DNA from: a virus
Length of the DNA stretch: 64,000 nucleotides
Reading direction: 5' to 3' (one strand)
IMG/VR virus record: IMGVR_UViG_3300037108_000012
Span: 1-64,000 of that record
The notes below the pieces were generated by a model. It searched no databases. It was not told the DNA's origin and saw only the letters and a list, made by a program, of their open reading frames with translations. Every line of letters starts with the position of its first letter. Positions within the stretch are counted from its first letter, which is position 1. The position numbers and the translations under genes are program-made. Positions 15,122 to 22,994 of this stretch are shown one piece after another.

Positions 15122-15467
15122 AGATAAATTTGAATCAGTGTTTAGGATAGTTCGCAAACAGGTATTGGAGCGCGATGGAAACCGCTGCGTGAAGTGTGGT
15201 TTGGCGCTCGAACTTGAGGTTCATCATATTGACGGCTATACGCATAATGAAATGGGAGATTTGGTTACGCTTTGCTATCTTTGCCACGGAATAGCGCCGA
15301 TGGGCAAAGAGTTGTTCGATCAGTGGATGTTGATAGGAGAAGATGGAGTAGATGTGATTCGCAGACGGCTGGCGAAAAACGGGTTAAAAGGGATGAAGCG
15401 GGAACAGGTTATTATTTTCTGTTCTACGCTAGTTGAACTCAATTTTTATACGAAAAGGCGCAATTGA
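15111..15467 (+). CDS. HNH endonuclease
   Basis: MGGRDKFESVFRIVRKQVLE... with the motif CVKCG, EVHHIDGYTHNEMGDLVTLC and CYLCHG, i.e. two Cys pairs framing the beta-beta-alpha HNH core (HH...N...H). 118 residues. It could be a homing nuclease or a packaging-type HNH; its distance from the terminase favours a free-standing nuclease. Confidence 0.85.
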   Translation: MGGRDKFESVFRIVRKQVLERDGNRCVKCGLALELEVHHIDGYTHNEMGDLVTLCYLCHGIAPMGKELFDQWMLIGEDGVDVIRRRLAKNGLKGMKREQVIIFCSTLVELNFYTKRRN

Positions 15468-15469
15468 AA

Positions 15470-15841
15470 ATGGCAAGGGATCGTATAAAGGCTAATACGG
15501 GACGCTGTGAGGGGATAAAACCGTATGGCTCCAAGGAAGGCGAAGAATATGTTTTAGAGAAAATAAAGGAACTGTATTTAGATGGAAAAAACTCAAAACA
15601 AATTGCACAACAGATCAACGCTGAAAAAATTTTGTCTAGGTATGGAAAGGAATGGATAGCACAATCTATAACGAAGATTTTGGTGCGCGAAGGATTTATA
15701 AAACAAAAAAGGCAAGCTAGAAAGATTCGTTTACCTTTTCCGCAAGATTTACCGAGCCGTACCTATATCGAGACTGACAGGGGGAGGTGTGTGGGTTCCG
15801 GTAATGATGGGCGGCGTAGAGCAGCGCAAAATTCTTCTTGA
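15470..15841 (+). CDS. Recombinase-domain-like protein without catalytic domain (123 aa)
   Basis: MARDRIKANTGRCEGIKPYG... continues as EGEEYVLEKIKELYLDGKNS then KQIAQQINAEKIL. This matches the pattern of the DNA-binding Recombinase domain of large serine recombinases (GRxxGxKPYG, then an HTH). There is no serine catalytic domain upstream. It is probably a DNA-binding protein derived from, or convergent with, that domain. The C-terminal 25 residues look unstructured. Confidence 0.6.
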   Translation: MARDRIKANTGRCEGIKPYGSKEGEEYVLEKIKELYLDGKNSKQIAQQINAEKILSRYGKEWIAQSITKILVREGFIKQKRQARKIRLPFPQDLPSRTYIETDRGRCVGSGNDGRRRAAQNSS

Positions 15842-15894
15842 CAGTGAGCGCAGCACATGATACAAATGTAGCATAGAGATCAGGAGATGGATAT

Positions 15895-16098
15895 ATGGCG
15901 GTTTTGAGTTTGCGTGATGTTCCGGAAGAAATGATGCGGTCTTTGAGGGTGGATGCGGCGGCGTCAGGGAAGACGCTACGTGAGTTGTGCATGGAGCGTC
16001 TGGTGCCTGATGGGGGCAAGGCGTGGATTCCGGTGACGGTCAATGGAGAACCTATTGCAGAGACGGCAGCGCGTAAGGCGCGAGATATAGAAGTGTAA
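15895..16098 (+). CDS. Ribbon-helix-helix protein, FitA/Arc-like (67 aa)
   Basis: MAVLSLRDVPEEMMRSLRVD... then AAASGKTLRELCMERLV, the beta-strand plus two-helix layout of FitA-type antitoxins. AGGAG precedes the ATG by 7 nt. No PIN toxin follows, so it is more likely a phage regulator or orphan antitoxin. Confidence 0.75.
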   Translation: MAVLSLRDVPEEMMRSLRVDAAASGKTLRELCMERLVPDGGKAWIPVTVNGEPIAETAARKARDIEV

Positions 16099-16123
16099 GC
16101 GGTACGACTGGGAGGTATTAGGA

Positions 16124-16321
16124 ATGACTGAAACTGGCGGAGTTGGGGTTCTGGAGATTGAGGAGCCTGTGGTGAGGCATAAGGCTCAGGCGTCGTCAGG
16201 TAGGGTTGGCGGGAGTGGTGGCGGTAAAGTGGTGGCGACGGGTGAGGAGACGGATGGGGTAGAGGTAACAGGCGAGTCAATGAGCGAGAAGCGTCCGCAT
16301 AGGAAATGGGGAGAGAAATGA
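16124..16321 (+). CDS. Gly/Val-rich small protein (65 aa)
   Basis: MTETGGVGVLEIEEPVVRHK... low-complexity with GGSGGG, probably disordered. GGGAGG precedes the ATG. Overlaps the next gene's start. Unrecognised. Confidence 0.5.
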   Translation: MTETGGVGVLEIEEPVVRHKAQASSGRVGGSGGGKVVATGEETDGVEVTGESMSEKRPHRKWGEK

Positions 16322-16695
16322 AAATAAGAATTACCGGACTAATTTTGATTGTGATGTGTGGTTGCCACTCTATTCAAACTGCGGCACCCATATTGGACGC
16401 AAAAAAAGATACTTCGTCAACTGACATTATCCTAAAACAGGTGCGATGGAAAGTTGATTACGCGGATAAGTCTAGTATGTTTACTGAGCGTACATATCAA
16501 TGTATCTCTGAGATGTATTCTCTTGCTTATACCCCTGTAGATAACGGACCAGTGTGTCGAGAGTCATGTAAACTGTTCGCAGAGGTTAATTCTTTTGTGG
16601 ACAGTGCTCCAATTTACATAGAGAATCCACAACGATACAGTCTTAAAGGAAAAGGTGGTATATGTGAAAAGAAGTATAGAAAATGGAAACAATAA
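16318..16695 (+). CDS. Predicted lipoprotein (125 aa)
   Basis: I start at MKIRITGLILIVMCGCHSIQ, just behind GGGGAGAGAA; the ATG at 16306 lies inside that site. A short basic-hydrophobic leader ends in a Cys (LIVMC), lipobox-like. The rest has several Cys residues. It could be a superinfection-exclusion or spanin-like lipoprotein, but nothing proves that. Confidence 0.6.
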   Translation: MKIRITGLILIVMCGCHSIQTAAPILDAKKDTSSTDIILKQVRWKVDYADKSSMFTERTYQCISEMYSLAYTPVDNGPVCRESCKLFAEVNSFVDSAPIYIENPQRYSLKGKGGICEKKYRKWKQ

Positions 16696-16892
16696 AAGAT
16701 AGCGCCCATTGCCCACGATGCTTTCACCTTATTGGAGAACATCTGTATTGTAAGGATCACGGTGGCGACTTTGAAAACGAGAAGGTGAGCAAGTTGCCGA
16801 CCAGAAAAATTGATCCGTGCCCACCAGAAGCGGTATATGATTTTGACCACAGGTGGTGGGACTTTCTTGATTTTACTGGGAGTGTAAAGTGA
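16683..16892 (+). CDS. Cys/His small protein (69 aa)
   Basis: METIKDSAHCPRCFHLIGEH... with CPRC and CKDH, consistent with a treble-clef or ribbon zinc site. It overlaps the 3' end of the lipoprotein gene. Unrecognised. Confidence 0.6.
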   Translation: METIKDSAHCPRCFHLIGEHLYCKDHGGDFENEKVSKLPTRKIDPCPPEAVYDFDHRWWDFLDFTGSVK

Positions 16893-17038
16893 AACGCTTT
16901 TTGTGCTGGCTCAGGTTCGGTCACGTATGGAAAGAACTAGGAGACATGGACGTGCGGGGCAGGAAGTGTACAATGTGGCAATGCACTCACTGTGCGCTGA
17001 CTGAATTGTTTGATGTGTTGACGGGAGAGAGACGATGA
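16889..17038 (+). CDS. Zinc-binding microprotein (49 aa)
   Basis: GTG start overlapping the upstream stop (GTGA). VKRFLCWLRFGHVWKELGDM... with KCTMWQCTHC, a Cys cluster. Its stop overlaps the next ATG (ATGATG). Unrecognised. Confidence 0.55.
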   Translation: MKRFLCWLRFGHVWKELGDMDVRGRKCTMWQCTHCALTELFDVLTGERR

Positions 17039-17130
17039 TGGATAAGATGTTTTATGGTTTAGCTTATTCAGTTCTAGTGGTTTTAGGATTGATGGTTTTT
17101 GAGGCAATTTTGAAGGGGATGGATAAATGA
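17035..17130 (+). CDS. Single-pass membrane microprotein (31 aa)
   Basis: MMDKMFYGLAYSVLVVLGLM... is mostly one hydrophobic helix. It follows GGGAGAGAG and overlaps both neighbours by ATGA junctions. Probably real because of the tiling, but very short. Confidence 0.5.
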   Translation: MMDKMFYGLAYSVLVVLGLMVFEAILKGMDK

Positions 17131-17474
17131 CCGTATCCGATGAGCGTCTATACCAGTTGGCCTACGATCCGATGATGTGCAACATCTCAGAAGAGGTACA
17201 GGAGTGCTTGGCTGAATTAGTTGTGTATAGGAATGCCGGAAAACATGAATCGCTTAGGAAGACGAAAACACCAGAGTATAATCATGATACCGGAGAAGAA
17301 TTAGAAGAAGGATGCTATATGATGGTTAAATCAGAGGACGGTCTATGTGATCCGATTACCGGCTGTCCGGGATGCGCACAGGAAAGACGAAGACGTAATA
17401 AATCTCTACAGGATAACACAGTAGTTTGGAACAAAGGCTGTAAGGCAACAGAGAAAGGGTTGGTAAAGAAATGA
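17127..17474 (+). CDS. Hypothetical protein with Cys cluster (115 aa)
   Basis: MTVSDERLYQLAYDPMMCNI... ends with LCDPITGCPGCAQERRRR, a Cys-rich basic tail. ATGA overlap with both neighbours. Unrecognised. Confidence 0.65.
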   Translation: MTVSDERLYQLAYDPMMCNISEEVQECLAELVVYRNAGKHESLRKTKTPEYNHDTGEELEEGCYMMVKSEDGLCDPITGCPGCAQERRRRNKSLQDNTVVWNKGCKATEKGLVKK

Positions 17475-17605
17475 AGAACATTGTTGCAGGAGTTCTTATT
17501 GTAGTTGTTTTATTGCAATATGGAATTCTAATATACAAAGGTTTCACGGATGGATGGCCTAAATGGGGGAGAAAATTAGGGAATGCCAAAGATAGTAAAC
17601 AGTAG
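17471..17605 (+). CDS. Single-pass membrane microprotein (44 aa)
   Basis: MKNIVAGVLIVVVLLQYGIL... one N-terminal transmembrane helix followed by a basic WPKWGRKLGNAK tail. ATG overlaps the previous stop. Unrecognised. Confidence 0.55.
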   Translation: MKNIVAGVLIVVVLLQYGILIYKGFTDGWPKWGRKLGNAKDSKQ

Positions 17606-17705
17606 GTTTCTTGAGCGAGTGGACGATGTTTTGGGGATGGTTGAGTACAGGAAGACTTTGATGGCGTTGAAGTTTCTGCGGTGGGAGTTGGAGGGAAAAC
17701 GATGA
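17583..17705 (+). CDS. Small helical protein (40 aa)
   Basis: MPKIVNSRFLERVDDVLGMV... charged and helical. GGGGGAG lies upstream. It overlaps the previous gene by 23 bp and the next by ATGA. Unrecognised. Confidence 0.45.
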   Translation: MPKIVNSRFLERVDDVLGMVEYRKTLMALKFLRWELEGKR

Positions 17706-17932
17706 GCGACCGCGATTGGGTTAGACGACGTTTCCCCGAGGCAATTGAGTGCCATGCGTGGATTCAGTGGGATGGAGTTTACTACGCGATCATCGGAATA
17801 CCGGGGTTCAGGATAATTTCATACCTCGGTTTAGATGAGACATGGAAGGCCGCGCGGGTTTTTATTGAAACCGGAGTTCAGTGGGCGTGCGGAAGGAAGG
17901 TTAGCGATGAGCGACAAGATTCCTTCGATTAG
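17702..17932 (+). CDS. Hypothetical protein (76 aa)
   Basis: I start at MSDRDWVRRRFPEAIECHAW, where the ATG overlaps the upstream stop behind GGAGGG; the frame is open further upstream. Unrecognised compact protein. Confidence 0.6.
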   Translation: MSDRDWVRRRFPEAIECHAWIQWDGVYYAIIGIPGFRIISYLGLDETWKAARVFIETGVQWACGRKVSDERQDSFD

Positions 17933-18485
17933 CCTGGAAGATTTTACGAGGAGGAAATACGGGATGAGCGACAAGATTGTTGTACCAGAAGGGATGCTGA
18001 TGGCGGCAAAAGACGCCACTGCAACGATGCGTCTGAATATTGAACAATACCTGTTTGACACTCAGACCAAAATGGCCCTAGAAGCGGCTCTGCGCTGGCT
18101 GTCGGAGCACCCGATTCTTCCAACGAAAGAGCAAATAGAACATTTTAATCAGATACCATCTACTCAATACACAACGGATATAATCGTCGAATGGCAAAGG
18201 ATAGAATTCCTAGCGCCGGATACGGAAGTATGTCCTATTGAGAAAGCTTTACTTGACAGCGGTGTAACGGTTAATAACGATTGGCTTTGCCCTGAATGCG
18301 AGGGAGTACATCGGGCGATAATCCCAAAGCCGGAAGATATTCAATCCGAAAGAGAAATTATAGACCAATGGCTTCGTAAACACCAGCCGAACGGGAGTCG
18401 TGTTTCACTTGTAGGAGATAAGATGGCTCAAGAATTATTGAATGAACTCGAAGCCTACCGGCGCGGCCAGGAGTTAGGTAAGTAA
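17907..18485 (+). CDS. Hypothetical protein with duplicated start (192 or 173 aa)
   Basis: ATG at 17907 has GGAAGG upstream; an in-frame ATG at 17964 repeats the same MSDKI beginning and has a stronger GAGGAGG. Both are usable. The C-terminal half contains CPECEGVHRAIIPKPEDIQS. Unrecognised. Confidence 0.6.
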   Translation: MSDKIPSISLEDFTRRKYGMSDKIVVPEGMLMAAKDATATMRLNIEQYLFDTQTKMALEAALRWLSEHPILPTKEQIEHFNQIPSTQYTTDIIVEWQRIEFLAPDTEVCPIEKALLDSGVTVNNDWLCPECEGVHRAIIPKPEDIQSEREIIDQWLRKHQPNGSRVSLVGDKMAQELLNELEAYRRGQELGK

Positions 18486-18694
18486 TGGACGACCGGTGCG
18501 GAGAGTACGCGGCAAGTTTCATCCCTCGTTGGGGAGCGTACTTTTCGTGTGTGTTACAAAAAGGACACGATGGGGAGCATAGGGCTGGTGGAGAGTGTGT
18601 GAAGCACGGAAAGTACGTGATGGAGCATACAGGGCAAGTACCGCAGTGCCCCAAGTGGCCTGATTGCGTGAAAATAGGCGCAGAAAAACCTTGA
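18485..18694 (+). CDS. Cys/His-rich small protein (69 aa)
   Basis: MDDRCGEYAASFIPRWGAYF... then CVLQKGHDGEHRAGGECVKH, a C-x5-H-x3-H type pattern known from phage and actinobacterial small proteins that bind metal. TAATG overlap with the upstream gene. Confidence 0.6.
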   Translation: MDDRCGEYAASFIPRWGAYFSCVLQKGHDGEHRAGGECVKHGKYVMEHTGQVPQCPKWPDCVKIGAEKP

Positions 18695-18721
18695 CATTCT
18701 CCTGCGCTTATGAGAGAGTAT
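18691..18721 (+). promoter_or_regulatory. Possible promoter before the Dam-type methylase
   Basis: A perfect -35 TTGACA (18691-18696) but a poor -10 (GAGTAT, 19-bp spacing). The sequence TGCGCTT and GAGAGTATGG downstream resembles the region before the 58422 gene. Confidence 0.4.
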
Positions 18722-18756
18722 GGAAGTGAAACCTTACTACGAAATAAGGAGAATAA

Positions 18757-19668
18757 ATGAACGTTCCGCTTAAATCTCCATTTCCGTATTTTGGAGGTAA
18801 GTCGAGAGTATCTTCTATAGTATGGGATAGATTTGGGGATGTTGCGAATTATGTAGAACCATTTGCAGGTTCCCTTGCAGTGTTGTTAGGTCGGCCTACG
18901 GAGCCAAAGATAGAAACAGTAAACGATCTTGATTGTTTATTGGCAAATTTTTGGAGGTCTCTACAGAACGATCCTGATGCGGTAGCGGACGCGGCTGATA
19001 GACCAGTAAACGAGGCAGATCAACACGCAATTCATTTATGGTTGGTGACACGAGAAGAGTTTCGTGAGCGAATGAAAACAGACATTGACTACTATGATCC
19101 ATTGATAGCAGGAAGATGGGTATATGGTCAGTGTACATGGATTGGATCGGGATGGTGCGCGGCAAAGCTACCGCATCTTGGGAACGCGGGACGCGGGGTG
19201 AACAGGCAGCTACCGCACCTTGGGGACGCGGGTGGAGAAACACGAGAGTACTTATTGCAATACATGAATGAACTAGCGGAACGCTTACGCCGAGTGCGTG
19301 TATGTTGCGGAGATTGGTCAAGAGTAACTACTCCTTCTGTAACATTCAGGCATGGGACTACTGGTGTTTTTCTTGACCCTCCTTATGAAACAGGAAATTT
19401 ACAATATGCGGCAGGAGGAATTGGAGAAGGGATATGTAAAGATGTTAGAGAGTGGGCTATTGATAACGGAAATAATAAGGATATGAGAATAGCCTTATGT
19501 GGATATGAAGGAGAATATGAAATGCCGGAATCTTGGGATTGTTTCGCGTGGAAGGCGCAATCTGGTTATGCAGCGACTGGAGGCATAGCAGAGGAAAATT
19601 CTAAGCGCGAAAGGATTTGGTTTAGTCCACACTGTTTAAGCGGTAAACAAATGGGTTTGTTTAGTTGA
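18757..19668 (+). CDS. Dam-type (D12 class) DNA N6-adenine methyltransferase
   Basis: 303 residues. SPFPYFGGKSR near 7-17 is the D12 SAM-binding motif, FAGSLAVLL near 35-43 continues it, and catalytic DPPY lies near 211-214. An insert with a doubled LPHLG(N/D)AG segment sits in the middle, as in several phage versions. It probably methylates adenine in a short motif to protect phage DNA or mark it. AAGGAG precedes the ATG. Confidence 0.88.
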   Translation: MNVPLKSPFPYFGGKSRVSSIVWDRFGDVANYVEPFAGSLAVLLGRPTEPKIETVNDLDCLLANFWRSLQNDPDAVADAADRPVNEADQHAIHLWLVTREEFRERMKTDIDYYDPLIAGRWVYGQCTWIGSGWCAAKLPHLGNAGRGVNRQLPHLGDAGGETREYLLQYMNELAERLRRVRVCCGDWSRVTTPSVTFRHGTTGVFLDPPYETGNLQYAAGGIGEGICKDVREWAIDNGNNKDMRIALCGYEGEYEMPESWDCFAWKAQSGYAATGGIAEENSKRERIWFSPHCLSGKQMGLFS

Positions 19669-19692
19669 ATTTATATCGGGATAGGAAAGAAA

Positions 19693-19743
19693 ATGCACAC
19701 AAAACACACTACTTTGACGACGGAAGAGGATAGTTTTCTATGA
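19693..19743 (+). CDS. Possible leader peptide (16 aa)
   Basis: MHTKHTTLTTEEDSFL with a weak GGAAAG, ending in ATGA overlap with the next gene. It could be a coupling leader or chance. Confidence 0.25.
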   Translation: MHTKHTTLTTEEDSFL

Positions 19744-19970
19744 GACGATGGATCGAAAACGAGGATGACGATATAGTGGAGACTACTGCAAAGTGGTCTC
19801 CAGAGGCAAAGTGTTCCTGTCATAACAACGGAGAGCCTTACGATTTGCAAGGGATCATGGTAACGTCTTTGGACCCAAATTGCCGAGTTCATAAGAAGAC
19901 TCTCAGTACGTACCCTATCGCTGCGAGTGTGGAACGTGTAGTGGGAAACTGGAATGGAATAGAAAAGTAA
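19740..19970 (+). CDS. Hypothetical protein (76 aa)
   Basis: MRRWIENEDDDIVETTAKWS... contains CSCHNNGEP and a later single Cys, perhaps a metal site. Unrecognised. Confidence 0.55.
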   Translation: MRRWIENEDDDIVETTAKWSPEAKCSCHNNGEPYDLQGIMVTSLDPNCRVHKKTLSTYPIAASVERVVGNWNGIEK

Positions 19971-19972
19971 AC

Positions 19973-20266
19973 ATGGCGGCTATCTGCTCAGAGTGTCATA
20001 GATTCCGGTTAGATGGCAGGACGCTTTGCAAGTGCGGGGAGAGTAAACACACATACGCGATGATAACTTTGAATCTCAGATGTACATGGTGCTTCAAGTT
20101 ATTTACGTGGAAAGTTCGTGAAATGAATAGGATGCCAGAAGGTATCCGCAGATGTTGTTCAAACTCATGTGCTGCGAAGTTGAGGCACTGGGAAGAGGAG
20201 AGGAAAATTGAGCGAACTTCAGGAATGGTGCAAGGAAAACAATGTGAAGGTATCACCGCAAGTTAA
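19973..20266 (+). CDS. Multi-Cys zinc protein (97 aa)
   Basis: MAAICSECHRFRLDGRTLCK... with CSEC, CKCG, CTWC and CCSNSC clusters, so probably two zinc sites. Its 3' end overlaps the next gene by 59 bp. Unrecognised. Confidence 0.6.
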   Translation: MAAICSECHRFRLDGRTLCKCGESKHTYAMITLNLRCTWCFKLFTWKVREMNRMPEGIRRCCSNSCAAKLRHWEEERKIERTSGMVQGKQCEGITAS

Positions 20267-20603
20267 ACGTGCGGCTGATTTCCTTGAGAGCAAAGGATAC
20301 GATTTTCTAGTAGACTTCGGGTATGAGAACGCAGAGAAAATAGCGAGGGAAAAGTACAACTTCAATGCTGTAGAGCCGAGTCGCAAGACGTTGAACGGTA
20401 TGGTACTTCGGATCATGCACGGTAATAGATGGATGACTCCTTGGGCTATCCAGACTAAGATTATACAGGGCGGTCATTTTGTCTGTGATTCCTCTGTGAA
20501 GAGCCGTATTCGTGATCTTCGGTTGCCGGAGTACGGATGCCATTTGATTGATAAGCGCAAGATTGTGGACTCTAATGCCTATGAATATCGTTTGGTGAGG
20601 TAA
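20208..20603 (+). CDS. Winged-helix-like phage protein (131 aa)
   Basis: TTG start behind GAGGAGAGG. The C-terminal half (WMTPWAIQTKIIQGGHFVCD then SSVKSRIRDLR) looks like a winged-helix DNA-binding domain used by phage helix-turn-helix proteins. The N-terminal part is helical. Role unknown. Confidence 0.6.
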   Translation: MSELQEWCKENNVKVSPQVKRAADFLESKGYDFLVDFGYENAEKIAREKYNFNAVEPSRKTLNGMVLRIMHGNRWMTPWAIQTKIIQGGHFVCDSSVKSRIRDLRLPEYGCHLIDKRKIVDSNAYEYRLVR

Positions 20604-20606
20604 TAA

Positions 20607-20993
20607 ATGACCAATATTTCGACTGAAAACATATTTGATCTTGCGTCGTCTACAACTCGAACTGAAATAGAACGCCTATTATGCGGAACAGGACTACATA
20701 ACTGGATGAATGATTGGGATGAGGCTGCTGGTGATGTGAAATGTTTTGCGTGTGGTAAGAAGTCAGGTAGACCTTGGGTATACATACTATCTTTAGATGC
20801 AAGTGTAGCTATATGGAAAATCGTCATGAACATCTACCCGGAGATACGGAAAGAGAAGATAGAGCAAGAAAAGAAAGATGAGTCTGATTATAAAGAAAGA
20901 TTGGAAAGGCGAACTCTTGCAGATTTAGAGATTATGCTATCTTTGAATCAGACCATGAATGATTTTTATATTGCATCAATCAAATCTAGTTAA
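20607..20993 (+). CDS. Hypothetical protein (128 aa)
   Basis: MTNISTENIFDLASSTTRTE... with one CFACGKK motif near residue 47 and a charged coiled-coil C-terminus. GGTAATAA precedes the ATG. Unrecognised. Confidence 0.6.
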   Translation: MTNISTENIFDLASSTTRTEIERLLCGTGLHNWMNDWDEAAGDVKCFACGKKSGRPWVYILSLDASVAIWKIVMNIYPEIRKEKIEQEKKDESDYKERLERRTLADLEIMLSLNQTMNDFYIASIKSS

Positions 20994-21007
20994 CGGGAGA
21001 GGATCAA

Positions 21008-21631
21008 ATGACAGACGAAAAAGTTGTGATGTATGACAGCGACGAAGCAGCGACTCGTGTTGATATGCCGGGTTGGAAATCACGTCTTGGACACTTCTAT
21101 CCTGGTGACAATTCAAACAGTGAGCATGGGGCGCGGTGGTCTGGCTGTACGCATCAGAAGTGTTCTTGCGGAGCGATAATGTGGCGAGGAGAAACACGCT
21201 GCCGGTCGTGCCAATCGAAGATAGATAGCGAAAAGTATTATGCTTTGCCAATCGCCAATTGGGATGGTGTAACTCCTACTTGTGACGATAAGAAAGATAA
21301 GTATTATTGGAGCAAAGACGAACTATTAGACGATATGTACTGGCAACTCGAAGAGGCACAGAAGCGTGGCGAGGAACCAGAGATGCACGTAGTAATAGCA
21401 GAGCCTCATTATCTTCATGAATTAGATGGTAGTGAATGGGATGATGATCTTCCAGATAACGGAGACTATGATGGGATTCCTAGTGAAGTAGGAAAAGCGA
21501 TAGATGCGCTCAATGAGGTTATCAAGGCGCAAGGACCGTCCTGTTGGTATCCGGGTAAGCATAGGATCGACATGGAGCCATTGTGGGCGCAGTTGAAAGA
21601 GGAACTGGCAAAGGAAAAGAAAGATGCCTAA
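21008..21631 (+). CDS. Hypothetical phage protein with zinc ribbon (207 aa)
   Basis: MTDEKVVMYDSDEAATRVDM... has CTHQKCSCG and CRSCQSK (residues about 47-73), a zinc-ribbon pattern. The rest is acidic. GGGAGAGG precedes the ATG. Confidence 0.65.
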   Translation: MTDEKVVMYDSDEAATRVDMPGWKSRLGHFYPGDNSNSEHGARWSGCTHQKCSCGAIMWRGETRCRSCQSKIDSEKYYALPIANWDGVTPTCDDKKDKYYWSKDELLDDMYWQLEEAQKRGEEPEMHVVIAEPHYLHELDGSEWDDDLPDNGDYDGIPSEVGKAIDALNEVIKAQGPSCWYPGKHRIDMEPLWAQLKEELAKEKKDA

Positions 21632-21989
21632 AGCAAATAAACCAGTCAAAAAGTGGACCAATGCCTACCTAATGCAAGAGTTTCTAAGGTTGGACAAGAA
21701 GTTCTTTAGTGGTAAACTACCTATTCCTTTATCTTTAAGGTTTTGTCCGATAGACGGACTAGGGCATACGTTTAGGTATCGAACGGTAGGGAAACGGCGC
21801 AGCAATAATGATCGTTTTGGGATACAGATCAGTCCTAAACTACGGTTTTCAAAGAAATTATGGTATTCAACCCTTGTACACGAGATGGTACATCTTGAGC
21901 AACGTCTCAAGTATAGTTGCTATGGGAAGCGGTTCGATGATCGGATGAAAGAACTTGCGGCGGCAGGAATCTTCAAAGGAATCTGGTAG
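21624..21989 (+). CDS. SprT-like zinc metallopeptidase
   Basis: 121 residues. YFxLDKKFFSGKLP-type start (FLRLDKKFFSGKLPIPLSL) and HEMVHLEQ near 87-94, the HExxH of SprT/Spartan-like proteins, with a further His-poor tail. The family cleaves DNA-protein crosslinks or is of unknown role in phages. It overlaps the previous gene by 8 bp. Confidence 0.8.
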   Translation: MPKANKPVKKWTNAYLMQEFLRLDKKFFSGKLPIPLSLRFCPIDGLGHTFRYRTVGKRRSNNDRFGIQISPKLRFSKKLWYSTLVHEMVHLEQRLKYSCYGKRFDDRMKELAAAGIFKGIW

Positions 21990-21995
21990 TAGGGC

Positions 21996-22024
21996 TTGAC
22001 ATTTGCAAGCAGGGCGCATATAAA
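21996..22024 (+). promoter_or_regulatory. Rightward sigma70 promoter of the XRE gene
   Basis: TTGACA (21996-22001), 17-bp spacer, TATAAA (22019-22024), 18 bp before the ATG at 22042. One of the best promoters in the window. Confidence 0.75.
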
Positions 22025-22041
22025 CGATAAGAGAGGCAAGC

Positions 22042-22332
22042 ATGGGGCGGAACAAGAGAGTGATGGATACTGAAATAAAGGGAGAAATGCAGTCTATTTC
22101 GGCTCAATGGAAGCAGCTTAGATTGGATCATGCTCTTACGCAGAAGTTCTTATCGGAGATTGTTGGGGTGAGCCGTAGGACGATCCAAAGTATTGAAAGC
22201 GGAGGAATTATACCCCAAGAGGGAACAATTGCGAAGTTTGAGGAATTGCGGAAGAAGTACGAGAAAAACAGGAAAATAAGCCGCAAAAGCCTACGGAAAC
22301 CCAAAGACGAAGAGGACGAATACGAATTCTAA
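22042..22332 (+). CDS. XRE/Cro-type helix-turn-helix regulator (96 aa)
   Basis: The HTH lies at about residues 21-57: QWKQLRLDHALTQKFLSEIV then GVSRRTIQSIESGG. The C-terminal third is highly charged. It has its own promoter and AGAGG site, suggesting independent control, possibly autoregulated. A regulator of the switch to late genes is plausible. Confidence 0.8.
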   Translation: MGRNKRVMDTEIKGEMQSISAQWKQLRLDHALTQKFLSEIVGVSRRTIQSIESGGIIPQEGTIAKFEELRKKYEKNRKISRKSLRKPKDEEDEYEF

Positions 22333-22373
22333 CGGTATAATCACCAAACAGCAGGTTCAAAAAGGAGAAGTTC

Positions 22374-22850
22374 ATGGCAGAAGTAAACATTGAAGGTCTT
22401 TCTGGGACTGAAATTATCGAAGATGTTCTCGATCAAATTCGTCGTAAACTCAAGTATTCATGTAATTTGAGGGACACAGACAGTTACGGTCAAGGGTACT
22501 CAGGAACGGTTACAATCAACCTAAAAATGTATGCGATGGATACGACAGAAGACAATTTTACCGTCAATATCACTCCCAAGGGAGAGATTCCTTCGTCTAC
22601 AGAGTCAGTTATTGTTACTCCGTTCGATGTGGATGAGAAGCTGGAGATTCCGCAGGAGCTTGACCTTGAGGCTGTTCGAGAGCGTAGCAAGGTTCCTGAG
22701 CCACTGCCAGAGCCTAGCGAGGCTGATGGAGATTCCAGAATGCCAGCGCGACTCAAGAGAAAATACACGAGGCGCACAGGAGTCGCCTCGTTGGAGCAGA
22801 CCGTAATCGGTGGTGGGGCGGTCGATCTAGAGAACGAACCGAATTTCTGA
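22374..22850 (+). CDS. Hypothetical protein (158 aa)
   Basis: MAEVNIEGLSGTEIIEDVLD... compact N-terminal domain, then an acidic/Pro linker and basic RLKRKYTRR. AAAGGAG precedes the ATG. A TATAAT at 22336-22341 may serve as a promoter. Unrecognised. Confidence 0.6.
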   Translation: MAEVNIEGLSGTEIIEDVLDQIRRKLKYSCNLRDTDSYGQGYSGTVTINLKMYAMDTTEDNFTVNITPKGEIPSSTESVIVTPFDVDEKLEIPQELDLEAVRERSKVPEPLPEPSEADGDSRMPARLKRKYTRRTGVASLEQTVIGGGAVDLENEPNF

Positions 22851-22975
22851 TGTATCCGACCATCAGAGAAAATCCTGCGGCTCCTCGAAAGAGGGACAGA
22901 TGCTCCGCCCGTACACGAGGCGCTCACATCGCAGCTAACAGTCCGATAAACGGGCAGCCGCAGGAATTGAATTAA
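22850..22975 (+). CDS. Small basic protein (41 aa)
   Basis: MYPTIRENPAAPRKRDRCSA..., TGATG overlap with the upstream stop. No independent ribosome site, so coupling is required. Moderate support. Confidence 0.45.
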   Translation: MYPTIRENPAAPRKRDRCSARTRGAHIAANSPINGQPQELN

Positions 22976-22994
22976 TGGACCACCGGGAGAGATA

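Noticed and set aside
15895-16321. Toxin-antitoxin pair (FitA-like plus the next gene)
   Set aside because: The following 65-residue protein is Gly/Val-rich without PIN acidic residues or any toxin motif.
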